Shown: piece after piece, positions 17,365 through 26,251 of the stretch | Layout: each line of letters starts with the position of its first letter | Numbering within the stretch: the first letter of the stretch is position 1 | Origin: Lustribacter sp965277075 | GTDB lineage: Bacteria > Vulcanimicrobiota > Vulcanimicrobiia > Vulcanimicrobiales > Vulcanimicrobiaceae | Reading direction: 5' to 3' | DNA length: 64,000 nt | NCBI GenBank assembly: GCA_965277075.1 | Contig: OZ255707.1 | Location: 2,790,001-2,854,000 of the forward strand | The notes under the pieces: generated by a model | Told to the model about the DNA's origin: nothing | The model's database searches: none | The model's input: only the letters and a program-made list of their open reading frames with translations | Position numbers and translations under genes: made by a program

Positions 17365-20300
17365 ATGACGCCGGCTCCATCGCATGTTCTTGATGCAATC
17401 GTCATCAAGGGCGCGCGCGAACATAACCTCAAGAACATTGACATTACCCTGCCGCGCAACCGTCTAATCGTCGTCACCGGCCTTTCAGGTTCCGGCAAGT
17501 CGTCGCTTGCGTTCGACACGATTTATGCCGAAGGGCAGCGCCGGTACGTTGAGTCGCTCTCATCGTACGCGCGGCAGTTCCTCGGCCAAATGGAGAAGCC
17601 CGACGTCGATTACATCGAAGGGCTCTCGCCGGCGATTTCGATCGACCAAAAGTCGACCTCGCGCAATCCCCGCTCGACCGTCGGTACGGTTACCGAAATC
17701 TATGACTACCTGCGGCTTCTCTTCGCGCGTATCGGCAAGCCGCATTGCTACCAGTGCGGCCGTGAAGTGAGCGCGCAAAGCTCGCAGCAGATCGTCGAGC
17801 AGATTATGGCGCTGCCGGAAGGCACGCGCATCCAACTGCTCGCGCCGGTGATTCGGGGCCGCAAGGGCGAGTACGCGAAGCTCTTCGAGGAAATCGGCAA
17901 AGAGGGCTTCGCACGCGTCCGCATCGACGGCGAGATTCGCAATCTTAGTGAGAAGTTCGAGCTTGATAAAAAGAGGAAACATACGATCGAGGTCGTCGTC
18001 GACCGGCTCGTGATGAAGGCCGACATCCGTAAGCGGCTCACCGATTCGGTCGAGACGACGCTGCGGCTCTCGAGCGGGATCGTCACCGTCGTCTACGAGA
18101 CGGTCAACCGTGCGGCGCCGCGCGACGGCGATGTCGCGGTGCCGGCGAGCGATCAGCTTCCCGGCGCGAAGACGCAGCAGGAGCTGACGTTTAGCGAAGC
18201 GTTCGCGTGCGCGGCCTGCGGGCTGTCGTTCCAAGAGCTCGAACCGCGCCTTTTTTCGTTCAACTCTCCATACGGTGCGTGTCCCGCCTGCAGCGGCCTG
18301 GGTGCGAAGATCGAGATCGACCCCTGGAAAGTGATCCCCGATCGTACGAAGTCGATCGCCGAAGGCGCGATCGTGCCGTGGTCCAAATCGATCGGCGGCG
18401 GCCGCTTTCCGTCCATGAACCCGTATTACTTGCAGCAGGTCGAACGCGTGCTGCGGTCGCGGCGCGTCAAGACGACGACGCCGATCGAAAACATGCCGCC
18501 GGACCTCGTCGAGACGATTCTCTACGGCAGTGACAAGAAGCAAAAGTTTTCGTATGAAGCACGCAGCGGCCACACGTGGGATTACGAAGCGTCGTTCGAA
18601 GGCGTTACGAACAACCTGCAGCGGCGCTACAACGAAACATCGAGCGATTATGTCAAGGAAGATATCGAGAAGTACATGTCGGCGTCGACGTGCGGTGTCT
18701 GCCGCGGCGCGCGTCTTAAACCCGAAGCGCTGGCGGTGACGGTCGACGATAAGACCATCAACGACGTCACGACGATGTCGGTCGAAAACGCGGAGGCATT
18801 CTTCGGCGGGTTGCACACGACCGATCGCGAGACGCAGATCGCTCAGCAGATCCTCAAGGAGATTCGCGCGCGGCTAGGCTTTCTCACGAACGTGGGCCTC
18901 GGGTATTTGAATCTCTCGCGGTCGGCGACGACCCTCTCAGGCGGAGAGTCGCAGCGCATTCGTCTGGCGACGCAGATCGGCTCGTCGCTCGTCGGCGTTC
19001 TCTACATCCTCGACGAACCATCGATCGGATTGCACCAGCGCGACAACGACCGGCTGTTGGCGACGCTGCAAACGTTGCGCGATATCGGCAACACACTCAT
19101 CGTGATCGAACACGACGAAGACACGATGCGCGCCGCGGACGTGATCGTCGATATCGGTCCGGGCGCGGGCGCCGAGGGCGGCCGCATTCTCTCCGTCGGG
19201 CCGATCGCCGACATCCTCGCAAACCCCGAATCGTTGACCGGCGCGTATCTCTCGGGGCGCCAGTTCATCGCGATTCCGAAGCACCGCCGCAAAGGCAAGG
19301 CCCTGCTGCGCGTCAAGAACGCGAAGGCGAACAACTTGCGCGGTGTCGACGTCGACATTCCGCTCGGCACGTTCACCTGCGTCACGGGCGTAAGCGGCAG
19401 CGGCAAATCGACGCTCGTCAACGAGGTGGTCGTCAAAGCGCTCAACCAGCATCTGCACCATCAGCCGGCCGGCGGAACGTACGGCACGGTCAAGGGCGCA
19501 GAAGAACTCGACAAGATGGTCGTCATCGATCAATCACCGATCGGCCGCACACCACGCTCGAATCCCGCGACGTATACCGGCGCGTTCGATCTGATTCGCG
19601 AGCTCTTCTCACTCACGCCCGAAGCGAAGCTGCGCGGGTACACCCCCGGGCGGTTCTCGTTCAACGTCAAAGGCGGACGCTGCGAGTCGTGTCAGGGCGA
19701 CGGTATCATCAAGATCGAGATGCACTTCCTGCCCGACGTCTACGTGCCGTGCGAAGTGTGCAAAGGCAAACGCTACAACGCGCAAACGCTCGAAGTGAAA
19801 TACAAGAACGTGTCGATCGCCGACGTGCTTGCAATGCGCGTCGATGAGGCGAGCGAACTCTTCAGCGCGATCCCGCGCATCGCGAACAAGCTCAAGACGA
19901 TTGCCGAGGTCGGCCTCGGCTACATCAAGATGGGCCAGCCGGCGACACAGCTTTCGGGCGGCGAGGCGCAACGGATCAAGCTCGCGACGGAACTCTCGAA
20001 ACGCGCGACCGGCCGCACCTTCTACGTGCTCGACGAGCCGACGACCGGGTTGCATTTCGCGGATATCCATAAGCTGCTCGACGTCCTGCAACGGCTCGTC
20101 AACGTGGGCAACACCGTTCTCGTGATCGAACACAACTTGGACGTGATCAAGACTGCGGACCACCTCATCGATCTGGGTCCCGAGGGCGGCGATCGCGGCG
20201 GCACGATCGTCGCGACCGGAACCCCCGAAGAGATCGCCGCCGTGGAGAGCTCCTATACCGGAGCGTATCTCAAGGCGGTGCTCGTCGACGAGCGCGCGCA

Positions 20301-20403
20301 CGGCCTCCATGTCGACGCCGCGGCAATCGCTTTGCGCGAGCGGGCGAACATGGCGTCGCTCGACGATCTGGTCGCCTCCGGCCGCGTCGCCGTCGAGGCG
20401 TAG
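17365..20403 (+). CDS. uvrA: Excinuclease ABC subunit A
   Basis: 1012 residues, the DNA-damage sensor of nucleotide excision repair. Two ABC ATPase modules: Walker A GLSGSGKSS near residue 33 and GVSGSGKST near residue 676; signatures LSGGESQRIRLATQ and LSGGEAQRIKLATE; Walker B LDEPSIGLHQRD and LDEPTTGLHFADI. Zinc-binding cysteines are in CAACGLSF...CPACSGLG and CESCQGDG...CEVCKGKR, with a further pair CYQCGREV. Slightly longer than the usual 940 residues because of a C-terminal tail (DERAHGLHVDAAAIAL on). Full length and intact. Confidence 0.98.
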   Translation: MTPAPSHVLDAIVIKGAREHNLKNIDITLPRNRLIVVTGLSGSGKSSLAFDTIYAEGQRRYVESLSSYARQFLGQMEKPDVDYIEGLSPAISIDQKSTSRNPRSTVGTVTEIYDYLRLLFARIGKPHCYQCGREVSAQSSQQIVEQIMALPEGTRIQLLAPVIRGRKGEYAKLFEEIGKEGFARVRIDGEIRNLSEKFELDKKRKHTIEVVVDRLVMKADIRKRLTDSVETTLRLSSGIVTVVYETVNRAAPRDGDVAVPASDQLPGAKTQQELTFSEAFACAACGLSFQELEPRLFSFNSPYGACPACSGLGAKIEIDPWKVIPDRTKSIAEGAIVPWSKSIGGGRFPSMNPYYLQQVERVLRSRRVKTTTPIENMPPDLVETILYGSDKKQKFSYEARSGHTWDYEASFEGVTNNLQRRYNETSSDYVKEDIEKYMSASTCGVCRGARLKPEALAVTVDDKTINDVTTMSVENAEAFFGGLHTTDRETQIAQQILKEIRARLGFLTNVGLGYLNLSRSATTLSGGESQRIRLATQIGSSLVGVLYILDEPSIGLHQRDNDRLLATLQTLRDIGNTLIVIEHDEDTMRAADVIVDIGPGAGAEGGRILSVGPIADILANPESLTGAYLSGRQFIAIPKHRRKGKALLRVKNAKANNLRGVDVDIPLGTFTCVTGVSGSGKSTLVNEVVVKALNQHLHHQPAGGTYGTVKGAEELDKMVVIDQSPIGRTPRSNPATYTGAFDLIRELFSLTPEAKLRGYTPGRFSFNVKGGRCESCQGDGIIKIEMHFLPDVYVPCEVCKGKRYNAQTLEVKYKNVSIADVLAMRVDEASELFSAIPRIANKLKTIAEVGLGYIKMGQPATQLSGGEAQRIKLATELSKRATGRTFYVLDEPTTGLHFADIHKLLDVLQRLVNVGNTVLVIEHNLDVIKTADHLIDLGPEGGDRGGTIVATGTPEEIAAVESSYTGAYLKAVLVDERAHGLHVDAAAIALRERANMASLDDLVASGRVAVEA

Positions 20404-20407
20404 TCGC

Positions 20408-20776
20408 ATGACGACGTTTGCGATGGCGATGCTCGTGTGTTCGAACTTGGCTCGTTCACGCGACTTCTATCGCGACGTTCTCACGCTCAAGATCGGCACC
20501 GATGCGTTTCCCGAGTGGGTCGACTTCGATCTGGGCGACGGTAAGCGGCTCGGCCTGCACCCGGTCAGCGGTACGTTGGCGGTACGCTCGGGCTCGTTGC
20601 AACTCGGATTTCACGTCGAAAACGTCGACGCATTCATCGCCGACGCGCGAACCGGCGGCGTGCGCGTGCTGCAAGATCCCTACGAACAGTCATTCGGTCG
20701 TGTCGCGGTGATCGCCGATCCCGACGGCTACGTCATCCAGGTGTTCACGCCGAAGCACGTAGCCGCTTCCCGGTAA
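20408..20776 (+). CDS. VOC family (glyoxalase/bleomycin-resistance fold) protein
   Basis: 122 residues from ATG 20408, 4 bases after uvrA. One vicinal-oxygen-chelate domain: AMLVCSNLARSRDFYRDVLT (first beta-alpha unit), VDFDLGDGKRLGLHPVSG, LGFHVENVDAFIADARTGG and VAVIADPDGYVIQVFTPK with the acidic metal-ligand region near the end. It could be a lactoylglutathione-lyase-like or antibiotic-binding protein; the specific substrate cannot be told. Confidence 0.82.
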   Translation: MTTFAMAMLVCSNLARSRDFYRDVLTLKIGTDAFPEWVDFDLGDGKRLGLHPVSGTLAVRSGSLQLGFHVENVDAFIADARTGGVRVLQDPYEQSFGRVAVIADPDGYVIQVFTPKHVAASR

Positions 20777-20785
20777 CGCCGGCCG

Positions 20786-22810
20786 ATGACCGCGAAAGCT
20801 CTTGCCGAACGTGCTCGCGCATTGCGCACGCAGATCGACGACGCGAACTATCGCTATCACGTCCTCGACGATCCGCAGATCGATGACGCCGAGTACGACC
20901 GGCTCCTGCGCGAACTGATCGATCTCGAAGAAGCAAACCCCGCGCTGCGCACGCCGGATTCGCCGACGCAGCGCGTCGGTTCGTCGGTCGGCAGCGACTT
21001 TTCACCGTACCCTCACGGCCGTGCGATGCTCTCGCTCGCGAACGCATTCGACGGCGATGAACTGCGCGCGTTCGACGAGCGCGTGCGGAAGCTCGCCGGT
21101 CGCGATGCCGTCGCATATACGTGCGAACTCAAGATCGACGGGCTCGCGATCTCCTTGCATTACGACGCCGGCGCGTTCATCCGGGGCGGGACGCGCGGCG
21201 ACGGCACGACGGGTGAAGACGTAACGGCGAACGTGCGAACCGTGCGTTCGCTGCCGCTGACCCTACGCTCGCCCGGCGTACGGCACGTCGACGTGCGGGG
21301 CGAAGTGTATTTACGCAAGCGCGATTTCAACGCGCTCAACGCCCGCCGCGAAGCCGCCGATCTGCCGCCGTTCGCGAACCCGCGTAACGCCGCGTCCGGC
21401 GGATTGCGCCAGATCGATCCGCGGCTGACCGCCGAACGGCGCTTATCATTTTTTGCCTATGCCGTCGGCGAGATCGACGCCGATGACGTACCGGCGACGC
21501 AATTCGAGCTGCTGGCCTACCTGCGCCGGCTTGGTTTTGCGACGAACCCCCACGTCGTGCAAGCACCGGCGATGGACGACGTGATCGCATACGTCGAGCG
21601 GTGGGAACGCGAACGTGACGAACTCGATTACGAGATCGATGGTGTCGTCGTGAAGGTCGACGATCTCGCGCTGCAAGCGCGGCTCGGCAGCATCGGCAAA
21701 GATCCGCGCTGGGCGGTTGCCTTCAAATTCCGCGCCCGCGAGGCGACGACGCGGTTGCTCGACATTGGGGTCAACGTCGGCCGCACCGGAACGCTCAACC
21801 CGTTCGCGATTCTCGAACCGGTGCCGATCGGCGGCGTCACGGTCAAAATGGCGACGTTGCATAATGAAGACGATATCCGCCGGAAAGACATCCGCATCGG
21901 CGATGTCGTGATCGTGCGCCGCGCCGGTGACGTCATTCCGGAGGTCGTTGGGCCGGTGCTCGCCGAGCGTCACGGCGATCCGCCCGAGTACGTGCTACCG
22001 ATGACGTGCCCTGTTTGCGGCTCGGCTGTCGATCGCCCCGAAGGCGAGGCGATGGCGCGCTGCACGAACGCGACGTGTCCCGCGCAGCGGCGCGAGCGCG
22101 TGCGCCACTTCTGCTCGCGCGGGGCGATGGACATCGAAGGTATCGGTGACGTGATGGCCTTTGCGCTCGTCGACGGCGGCCTGGTCCACGACGTGAGCGA
22201 CATCTATCACCTCGATGCCGAAGGGCTCGGCGCACTTCCGCGCATGGGCGAAAAGACGATCGCGAACGTGCTCGCCAACATTGCGGGATCGAAGCGGCGC
22301 GGACTCGCGCGCCTCCTCTTCGGACTCGGAATCCGCATGGTCGGTGCACAGAACGCGGCGATTCTTGCGGGTGACTTCGGTTCGATCGACGCCCTGATGG
22401 CGGCCACCGAAGCGGACTTGCTGCAGAGCGACGGCATCGGTGAACAGATCGCGGCGAGCGTCGTCTTGTTCTTCGCGCAACAGCCGAATCGCGCGATGAT
22501 CGAACGCCTGCGAGGCGCCGGCGTCGACCTGACCGCGCCGAAACGCCGGCGCGCCGCTGTCGGTCCGCTGGCGGGTAAAACGTTCGTGCTCACCGGAACG
22601 CTGCCGATGCTGACACGCGAGGACGCGACCGCGATGATTGTCGCGGCCGGCGGCAAAGTGACGGGCTCCGTCAGCAAGAAGACCGATTATGTCGTTGCCG
22701 GTGAAGAAGCCGGCTCCAAACTCACCAAGGCGGAATCCTTGAGCATTCCTGTCGTCGACGAGGAGGGTCTGCGTTCGCTCCTCGCGGAGCCCATCGCCGG
22801 CACGCTCTAG
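20786..22810 (+). CDS. ligA: NAD-dependent DNA ligase
   Basis: 674 residues, the replicative ligase. Domain Ia (IDDANYRYHVLDDPQIDDAE), the adenylation motif ELKIDGLAI with the active lysine near residue 115, RGDGTTGEDVTANVRTV, the OB fold (VNVGRTGTLNPFAILEPVPI), a four-cysteine zinc finger (CPVCG...CTNATCPAQ), helix-hairpin-helix repeats and a C-terminal BRCT (LAGKTFVLTGTLPMLTREDA) are all present in order. Typical length. Do not confuse it with the protocatechuate dioxygenase genes near 52-53 kb that carry lig names. Confidence 0.97.
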   Translation: MTAKALAERARALRTQIDDANYRYHVLDDPQIDDAEYDRLLRELIDLEEANPALRTPDSPTQRVGSSVGSDFSPYPHGRAMLSLANAFDGDELRAFDERVRKLAGRDAVAYTCELKIDGLAISLHYDAGAFIRGGTRGDGTTGEDVTANVRTVRSLPLTLRSPGVRHVDVRGEVYLRKRDFNALNARREAADLPPFANPRNAASGGLRQIDPRLTAERRLSFFAYAVGEIDADDVPATQFELLAYLRRLGFATNPHVVQAPAMDDVIAYVERWERERDELDYEIDGVVVKVDDLALQARLGSIGKDPRWAVAFKFRAREATTRLLDIGVNVGRTGTLNPFAILEPVPIGGVTVKMATLHNEDDIRRKDIRIGDVVIVRRAGDVIPEVVGPVLAERHGDPPEYVLPMTCPVCGSAVDRPEGEAMARCTNATCPAQRRERVRHFCSRGAMDIEGIGDVMAFALVDGGLVHDVSDIYHLDAEGLGALPRMGEKTIANVLANIAGSKRRGLARLLFGLGIRMVGAQNAAILAGDFGSIDALMAATEADLLQSDGIGEQIAASVVLFFAQQPNRAMIERLRGAGVDLTAPKRRRAAVGPLAGKTFVLTGTLPMLTREDATAMIVAAGGKVTGSVSKKTDYVVAGEEAGSKLTKAESLSIPVVDEEGLRSLLAEPIAGTL

Positions 22811-22831
22811 TCAATCAGAAACGAGGAACCC

Positions 22832-23899
22832 ATGCGCTTCGGCCTCTTCGACCACATCGACCGCTCCGATCGCCCACTCGCGCAGCAATACGACGAACGG
22901 CTCGAACTGGTCGCGCAAGCGGACGCCGCTGGGTTCTACTGCTATCATCTCGCCGAACATCATGCGACGCCGCTCAACACGGCGCCGGTGCCGGGATTGT
23001 TCCTCAGCGCCGTCGCTCGCGCGACGAAACGGATCACGATGGGTCCGATGGTGTACCTGCTGCCGTTGTATTCGCCGTTGCGCTTGATCGAAGAAATCTG
23101 CATCCTCGATCACCTCAGTCACGGCCGTTTGCAGGTCGGCGTCGGCCGCGGCGTCTCGCCCTACGAGCTGAACTTCCATCACGTCGACGCGGAAAAATCG
23201 CGCGACATCTTCATCGATGCCTTCGACTGCGTGAACGAGGGGCTCGCGCACGACCGTCTGACGTATCGGGGTCCGTATTTCACATACGAGGACGTTCCGA
23301 TGATCCTGCGCCCGCTGCAGCAACCGCATCCGCCGTTCTGGTACGGGTCGTCCAACTCGATCGGCTCGACGTTCGCGGGCGAACGCGGTATGCACTTCGC
23401 GACCAACGGCGGCAATGCGCGCGCCAAGGAAAACATCGATGCATTTCGAGCCGCGCTGGCGACGCGCGGCACAGGCGCGGCGGCACCGCTCGCTGCGTTC
23501 GAGGGCGGCGTCGCGATCGGTGCCAGCCGGCATGTCGTCGTCGCGGAAACGGAAGCGGAAGCGCGTCGCATCGCACTGCCGGCGCACGATCACTTACACG
23601 CGAATCAGACGTTCCTGAGACGCGAGAGCGCACGTCGCGCGGCGAACGACGTCGCGACCGAATACGCCGCGCCGCCGAACTCGAGCGATCTCGACGGCGC
23701 GATCGCCGAAGGCTCGACGATCGTCGGCACGCCCGACACCGTTCGCGCGGAGATCGAACGCCAGCAAGAGATGCTCGGCATCAACTACTTTATCGGCTAC
23801 TTCATGTTCGGGACGATGACGCTCGCCGATGGAATGCGTTCGTTGCAACTCTTCGCCGACGAGGTGATGCCGAACGTGCGCACCGCCGCGGCGATCTGA
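22832..23899 (+). CDS. LLM class flavin-dependent oxidoreductase
   Basis: 355 residues, a luciferase-like TIM-barrel monooxygenase using reduced FMN. The N-terminus (MRFGLFDHIDRSDRPLAQQY, then ADAAGFYCYHLAEHHATPLN) and GRLQVGVGRGVSPYEL are classic bacterial luciferase/LLM signatures. ATSN-like nucleotide-binding variations and a C-terminal GTPDTVRAEIERQQEMLGIN follow. A GAGG ribosome-binding site lies 6 bases upstream. It precedes a Liv-type binding protein and a Rieske oxygenase, so it probably oxidises an aromatic or related imported compound. Confidence 0.87.
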   Translation: MRFGLFDHIDRSDRPLAQQYDERLELVAQADAAGFYCYHLAEHHATPLNTAPVPGLFLSAVARATKRITMGPMVYLLPLYSPLRLIEEICILDHLSHGRLQVGVGRGVSPYELNFHHVDAEKSRDIFIDAFDCVNEGLAHDRLTYRGPYFTYEDVPMILRPLQQPHPPFWYGSSNSIGSTFAGERGMHFATNGGNARAKENIDAFRAALATRGTGAAAPLAAFEGGVAIGASRHVVVAETEAEARRIALPAHDHLHANQTFLRRESARRAANDVATEYAAPPNSSDLDGAIAEGSTIVGTPDTVRAEIERQQEMLGINYFIGYFMFGTMTLADGMRSLQLFADEVMPNVRTAAAI

Positions 23900-23911
23900 T
23901 CGAAGGACGGC

Positions 23912-25096
23912 GTGAACAGACGAAGACGGATTGCTGCGGGCGTTCTGCTTTGCTGGGCGACCGGCGCGGCGGCGATTCCCGCGCGCTCCGCGCCGCTCGA
24001 ACCGTACGAAATCAATGCGATCATCCCACTGACGGGCGGCGGCGCATTCCTCGGCAAATCATACGTCGAAACATTTCGCGCCATCGAACTCGCGGTCAAC
24101 TCCAGCGGGGGCATCCAGGGGCATCCGCTCAAGTTCGTCACGGCCGACACGCAGACGAACGGGCAAGTCGATCTTCAGCTCGTCAACGGCCTTATCGCGA
24201 AACGCGTTCCGGTGCTCATCGACGGGGCACCGAGCACGGTCTGCCTGCCGTCGATTCCGCTCGTCGTCACGAACGGTCCGGTCGATTACTGTCTATCGCC
24301 GGTGGTCCATCCGCCGGCCGGCAGCTACGTCTTTTCGACGAGCGCGTCCACGCTCGATTTGGCCTCGGTGGCGATTCGGTATCTGCGCGAGCGCGGATGG
24401 AAGCGGATCGCCATGATCAACTCGACGGATTCGACCGGACAAGATTACGACCGTCAAGTGGCGGCGGCGCTGTCGCTACCCGAGAACGCCGGCATGATGC
24501 TCGTCGCGCACGAACATTTCAATCCGACGGACATCAGCGTCAACGCGCAGATGTCCGGGTTGAAAAGTGCCAACCCGCAAGCGATCCTCGCGTACACCAC
24601 CGGAACGCCGCTCGCCACGGTCTTACGCGGGCTCAACGATGCCGGATTGGCGCAGCCGGTCATTACGTTGAACTCGAACATGTCGTATGCACAGATGGCG
24701 GCGTACGCATCGTTTCTGCCGAAGAGCTTGTATTTCACGACGCTGCGTTCGATGACGCCCGAAGGGACGTTGCGCGGCCCGTTGCGCGATGCGCAGGCCG
24801 CATACGTGAGAGCCTACCGTGCCATCAACGTGCGGCCGGACGTCGGCGACGTGCTCGCGTACGACCCCACGATGATCATCGTCGATGCGCTGCGTCATCT
24901 CGGAACGCATGCATCCGCTCAGCAAATTCGCGATTATATCCTTCACCTGCACGGGTGGATCGGTGCCAACGGCATCTACGATTTTTCGAGTGGCGACCAG
25001 CGTGGGATCGGTCAAAATTCGATCGTCGTTGCGCAGTGGGTGCCGCAAAAGGACACGTGGGTCCAAGTGAGCCGCCCGAGCGGTCTTCTGAAATAG
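23912..25096 (+). CDS. Liv-type ABC transporter substrate-binding protein
   Basis: 394 residues from GTG 23912 with GAAGGA upstream. A signal peptide (RIAAGVLLCWATGAAAIPA) leads to YEINAIIPLTGGGAFLGKSY and NSSGGIQGHPLKFVTADTQT, the periplasmic-binding-protein type 1 (LivK/amide/aromatic acid) fold. VNGLIAKRVPVLIDGAPST and GAVVTNG-like segments follow. No permease sits next to it; LivHMGF are about 35 kb away. Related in sequence to the protein at 34259-35440. Branched-chain amino acid or aromatic acid uptake is the likely role. Confidence 0.85.
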   Translation: MNRRRRIAAGVLLCWATGAAAIPARSAPLEPYEINAIIPLTGGGAFLGKSYVETFRAIELAVNSSGGIQGHPLKFVTADTQTNGQVDLQLVNGLIAKRVPVLIDGAPSTVCLPSIPLVVTNGPVDYCLSPVVHPPAGSYVFSTSASTLDLASVAIRYLRERGWKRIAMINSTDSTGQDYDRQVAAALSLPENAGMMLVAHEHFNPTDISVNAQMSGLKSANPQAILAYTTGTPLATVLRGLNDAGLAQPVITLNSNMSYAQMAAYASFLPKSLYFTTLRSMTPEGTLRGPLRDAQAAYVRAYRAINVRPDVGDVLAYDPTMIIVDALRHLGTHASAQQIRDYILHLHGWIGANGIYDFSSGDQRGIGQNSIVVAQWVPQKDTWVQVSRPSGLLK

Positions 25097-25126
25097 CCGC
25101 AATAGCCGCGTAAGGAAGCCAGCTGC

Positions 25127-26233
25127 ATGCAAACCGTTATCAGCGAGTCCGTCGATCGGACCGTCCCCGTGCTACCGTGGCTGAAAAATGTTTGGTACGC
25201 GGCGATCTGGTCGGAGCAACTCGCCCTCGGCGCCGTCCTCTCACGAACGCTGCTGAATCAGCGCATCGTGATGTTTCGTGACGCGGCCGGCCGGCCCAAG
25301 GCGCTTCTCGACCGGTGTCCGCATCGCTTCGCCCCGTTGTCGGCGGGCAAGGTGCTCGACGACGGCCGAATCCAGTGCGGCTATCACGGTTTGGAGTTCG
25401 ATGGTACGGGCCGCTGCGTCAACAACCCGCACGGCGACGGCAAAATTCCGTCCGCTGCCGTCGTGCCCGCGTTTTCCCTCGCTGAAAAGCATTCGCTGAT
25501 TTGGATCTGGATGGGCGACGCACCGCCCGATCCCGCACGCATTCCGGATTTTCGCATTTTCGACGATGCGCCGCCGCTTCACGTTGCGGAGCGCGGCGAA
25601 CTCGTCCTGGCGGCCGATTATCGCTTGATCACCGACAATCTTCTGGACCTCAGTCACGCCTCATACCTCCATTCGGGCTCGCTCGGCAATGTCGAGATGG
25701 CGTCGGTCACGAAAACGGAAGTGACGCAGGTCGGTGATTGCGTCCATGTGAGCCGGCGTTCGCCGAACGTTCCGATGCCGGGAATCGGCGCGCTGATGAG
25801 CGGCGGCGATACCGGCCTCGTCGACAAGTGGAACGAGATCGAGTGGCATCCGCCGGGAAACATGCTCTTGCGTCAAGGCGTGTGCGCGCCGGGCGAGCCC
25901 GAAAGTACCGGCACCGGCTACTTTGGAGTGCATCTCTTGACGCCGCAAACCGAGAAGACGACGCGGTACCTTTTCTCGGCCGTGCGATTCAACGTGCGGG
26001 AAACCGACCCGGCGGAAAGCGCGCGCGTTCGGGAACAGATTTCCGTCATACGCCGCCAAGCGTTCGAATTGCAGGATGAGCCGATCATCGAAGAACAGGC
26101 ACGCATCATCGAAGAGATGGGCGAGCATCCGCTACGACCCGCGTTGCTCGCGATCGATGCCGGCGCCGTGCGCTTCCGGCGCGTTCTCGACGCGCTCATC
26201 GCACGCGAGGCGGAAACCGCTTCGCGCGTGTAG
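25127..26233 (+). CDS. Rieske non-heme iron aromatic oxygenase (VanA/phthalate type)
   Basis: 368 residues. The Rieske [2Fe-2S] site is CPHRFAPLSAGKVL...CGYH near residues 60-85. The mononuclear iron motif is NLLDLSHASYLHSG (D-xx-H-xxxx-H pattern) near residue 175. This is the single-component oxygenase type of vanillate O-demethylase and related carboxylated-aromatic oxygenases, which need a separate reductase; none is seen beside it. It follows a binding protein and an LLM flavoprotein. Substrate not determinable. Confidence 0.9.
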   Translation: MQTVISESVDRTVPVLPWLKNVWYAAIWSEQLALGAVLSRTLLNQRIVMFRDAAGRPKALLDRCPHRFAPLSAGKVLDDGRIQCGYHGLEFDGTGRCVNNPHGDGKIPSAAVVPAFSLAEKHSLIWIWMGDAPPDPARIPDFRIFDDAPPLHVAERGELVLAADYRLITDNLLDLSHASYLHSGSLGNVEMASVTKTEVTQVGDCVHVSRRSPNVPMPGIGALMSGGDTGLVDKWNEIEWHPPGNMLLRQGVCAPGEPESTGTGYFGVHLLTPQTEKTTRYLFSAVRFNVRETDPAESARVREQISVIRRQAFELQDEPIIEEQARIIEEMGEHPLRPALLAIDAGAVRFRRVLDALIAREAETASRV

Positions 26234-26251
26234 ACGAACGGCCGAGGACCG

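Noticed and set aside
17560..18816. 418-codon minus-strand frame opposite uvrA
   Set aside because: No motif, Arg/Leu/Asp-rich antisense of a perfect UvrA; treated as a composition effect.
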